Position numbers and translations under genes: made by a program. Of a stretch of 64,000 nt of DNA, positions 62,735 through 64,000 are shown one piece after another. The notes beneath the pieces are model-generated. The model was not told the DNA's origin. It worked only from the letters and a program-made list of their open reading frames with translations, and ran no database searches. Source of the DNA: Vibrio sp. 10N (GTDB lineage Bacteria > Pseudomonadota > Gammaproteobacteria > Enterobacterales > Vibrionaceae). The stretch spans positions 806,001 to 870,000 of the forward strand of contig NZ_BTPM01000002.1 in the NCBI RefSeq assembly GCF_036245475.1, in the 5' to 3' direction. Position 1 is the first letter of the stretch; every line of letters starts with the position of its first letter.

Positions 62735-64000
62735 CTATTTGGTATCAATACGTTGAATATCATCTAACACAAAGTTGCCATTAAAAAAATCAGCTTGGGG
62801 ACCGTAAAGCCTAAATAAAGTAAAGAACTGTTCGCCTTTAGTAATTGGCATACAATTGGTGTAACCTCTACTTTCACAGTCTGAAGACCAGTAAATGTCA
62901 GTGCTTCCATCTTGGTTAAATGCCATCTCTGGCTCATTGGATGCCCAACCTAAACGGTCAGCCTCATAGATAAAACTACCCGTTTCCATAGAGTAAGTTA
63001 GAAATGACCAAAAACGCTCCGCTGGCACATTAGCAGGGACGTGAATGGTATAATCATAGTCGCCAAACATTGGATTTCCGTCTGCATCGAGAATACCTTT
63101 GATGTATGTCGTCGAGCGTGATTCCGCCAAAGATTTAGGTGGTGCTATGTAGTAAGAAAATGTGGTTCCACGCCCAGCATAATCGTGCCAGTAATCAGCA
63201 GTGTAGGTTGCGTTGGTTAGCATCATTTCTGGGTTGACAGGAATCGTCCACTGCGATTGTTCACCCCACAACTTAGGGGCATAATGTGTGAAGCTATCTT
63301 TCATTTCTGCATGAAGTTTCACTGATGCTTCATTCAACATCACTTGCTGGTGTTGGCTAGGTGCGAATGCTTCCCCTTTTTCCAAACCTAGATAACGCAG
63401 CATACCGTACATTGCTTTCTCATCACTCTTAATAACTTCATTTTGCAAAGCTTGATGCGCTCGTTCCCAAAACGAAGTTGAAAAGTGATCTTGCCACTGG
63501 AGATGTGTATCAATCACAACATTATCCATGGCTTTAAATGTTGTATGGATATTGCTTGAACCCAATGGATACATTCTTACGCCTTTTGTAACGTAATCGA
63601 CATGACCCTTCATGTCCTCTTCGGAAGTAGTTTTCGTCATCGAACGTATCGTCGTATAACCTTGGAAAGTATCTTGTTCCACGACAATGTAGCCATCTGT
63701 GTCGCCCTTGTAACCTTTAGGCACTATAAGATACTTACCACCTTTACCTTGGTCAGCACCATCAGGGCCAACGTCAATTAAAGGCTTATGCCAAGAGTCC
63801 AGCAATGTACCAAAGAAGGCATTCTCTTCTGTCGCCGCAGGTATCTCGATGACCACTGGACCATCTTCAATACTATGATAGGTGTGAACATACGGCGTAT
63901 TATTGTTTCCAGTCATCATCTGAGCATGCCAAGTCACAGGTCGTTCAAAAAAGTACACTGTGCTATTGCGGTCACCGCCAAATTTAGCAATTGTTTCAGA
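62735..64000 (-). CDS. DUF1254/DUF1214 protein, 5' end off window
   Basis: Partial protein running off the window edge: 421 residues of the C-terminal part are visible (in frame from SETIAKFGGDRNSTVYFFERP). The first visible part is the DUF1254 region (MTGNNNTPYVHTYHS, then VVIEIPAATEENAFFG), followed by DUF1214 (YSMETGSFIYE, then DRLGWASNEPEMAFNQDGSTDI and FFTLFRLYGPQADFF). The family is large and exported in many species, with no settled function. The stop at 62735 is intact. Confidence 0.88.
   Translation of the reverse strand, partial: SETIAKFGGDRNSTVYFFERPVTWHAQMMTGNNNTPYVHTYHSIEDGPVVIEIPAATEENAFFGTLLDSWHKPLIDVGPDGADQGKGGKYLIVPKGYKGDTDGYIVVEQDTFQGYTTIRSMTKTTSEEDMKGHVDYVTKGVRMYPLGSSNIHTTFKAMDNVVIDTHLQWQDHFSTSFWERAHQALQNEVIKSDEKAMYGMLRYLGLEKGEAFAPSQHQQVMLNEASVKLHAEMKDSFTHYAPKLWGEQSQWTIPVNPEMMLTNATYTADYWHDYAGRGTTFSYYIAPPKSLAESRSTTYIKGILDADGNPMFGDYDYTIHVPANVPAERFWSFLTYSMETGSFIYEADRLGWASNEPEMAFNQDGSTDIYWSSDCESRGYTNCMPITKGEQFFTLFRLYGPQADFFNGNFVLDDIQRIDTK

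Overview
The window looks like part of a Vibrio-type (Vibrionaceae) chromosome. The grounds are two adjacent OmpU/OmpC-like porins, a ShyA/MepM-type M23 endopeptidase, a MalS-type periplasmic amylase, an HBM-type chemoreceptor, a VmeCD/VexCD-style RND pair without an outer-membrane partner, moderate GC, and compact convergent genes sharing bidirectional terminators. The mix of catabolic, envelope and regulatory genes would suit a secondary chromosome, but that is inference. No rRNA, tRNA or CRISPR array was recognised.

Layout: 0-8.5 kb holds a PurR-box fhs gene, an OmpA-like lipoprotein, a DsbA-like lipoprotein plus membrane-anchored FKBP pair, a HAD phosphatase, a chemoreceptor, an SDR and a radical-SAM protein. 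8.5-19.5 kb holds a LysR regulator, helicase IV, two divergent paralogous sulfatases, a DUF3297 protein, a nitrilase translationally coupled to a tiny zinc-ribbon protein, an M23 endopeptidase with a Zur-like operator, an aldo/keto reductase and an XRE regulator. 19.8-22.7 kb is a tandem porin duplication. 22.9-26.3 kb is the most accessory-looking stretch: an unknown acidic protein, a protein whose N-terminus resembles leaders of DUF4157/eCIS-type effectors and which has a hydrophobic hairpin, a frameshifted metzincin-like peptidase, a SpoIIAA-like protein and a GNAT-like protein.

26.4-38.8 kb: guaC with an unusual two-hairpin leader, nnr (NAD(P)HX repair), DUF6279 lipoprotein, a tandem-domain PTPS/QueD-like protein, di-haem cytochrome c peroxidase, glycine-zipper protein, LysR regulator, OmpA-type porin, metY, an ADP-ribosylglycohydrolase and a GNAT acetyltransferase. 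39.2-39.7 kb is a chain of three tiny ORFs linked by ATGA overlaps. 39.8-46.4 kb: sbcD-sbcC-yqfB and an RstAB-like two-component pair. 46.7-48.2 kb is an IS4-family element inserted downstream of an RND efflux operon (48.2-52.5 kb), followed by an MscS channel and pepT.

55-64 kb: small proteins, a TerC/Alx protein under a probable yybP-ykoY manganese riboswitch, an unannotated 30-residue basic ORF with a strong ribosome binding site, malS, a degenerate group II intron whose reverse transcriptase has lost its catalytic block, a tandem pair of BIME-like palindromic repeats abutting the intron 3' end, and a DUF1254/DUF1214 protein running off the right edge.

The observations most worth following are the guaC leader, the eCIS-leader-like protein with its broken metzincin neighbour, the ATGA-linked micro-operon, the 30-residue ORF, the Zur-like box and the decayed intron/repeat junction.
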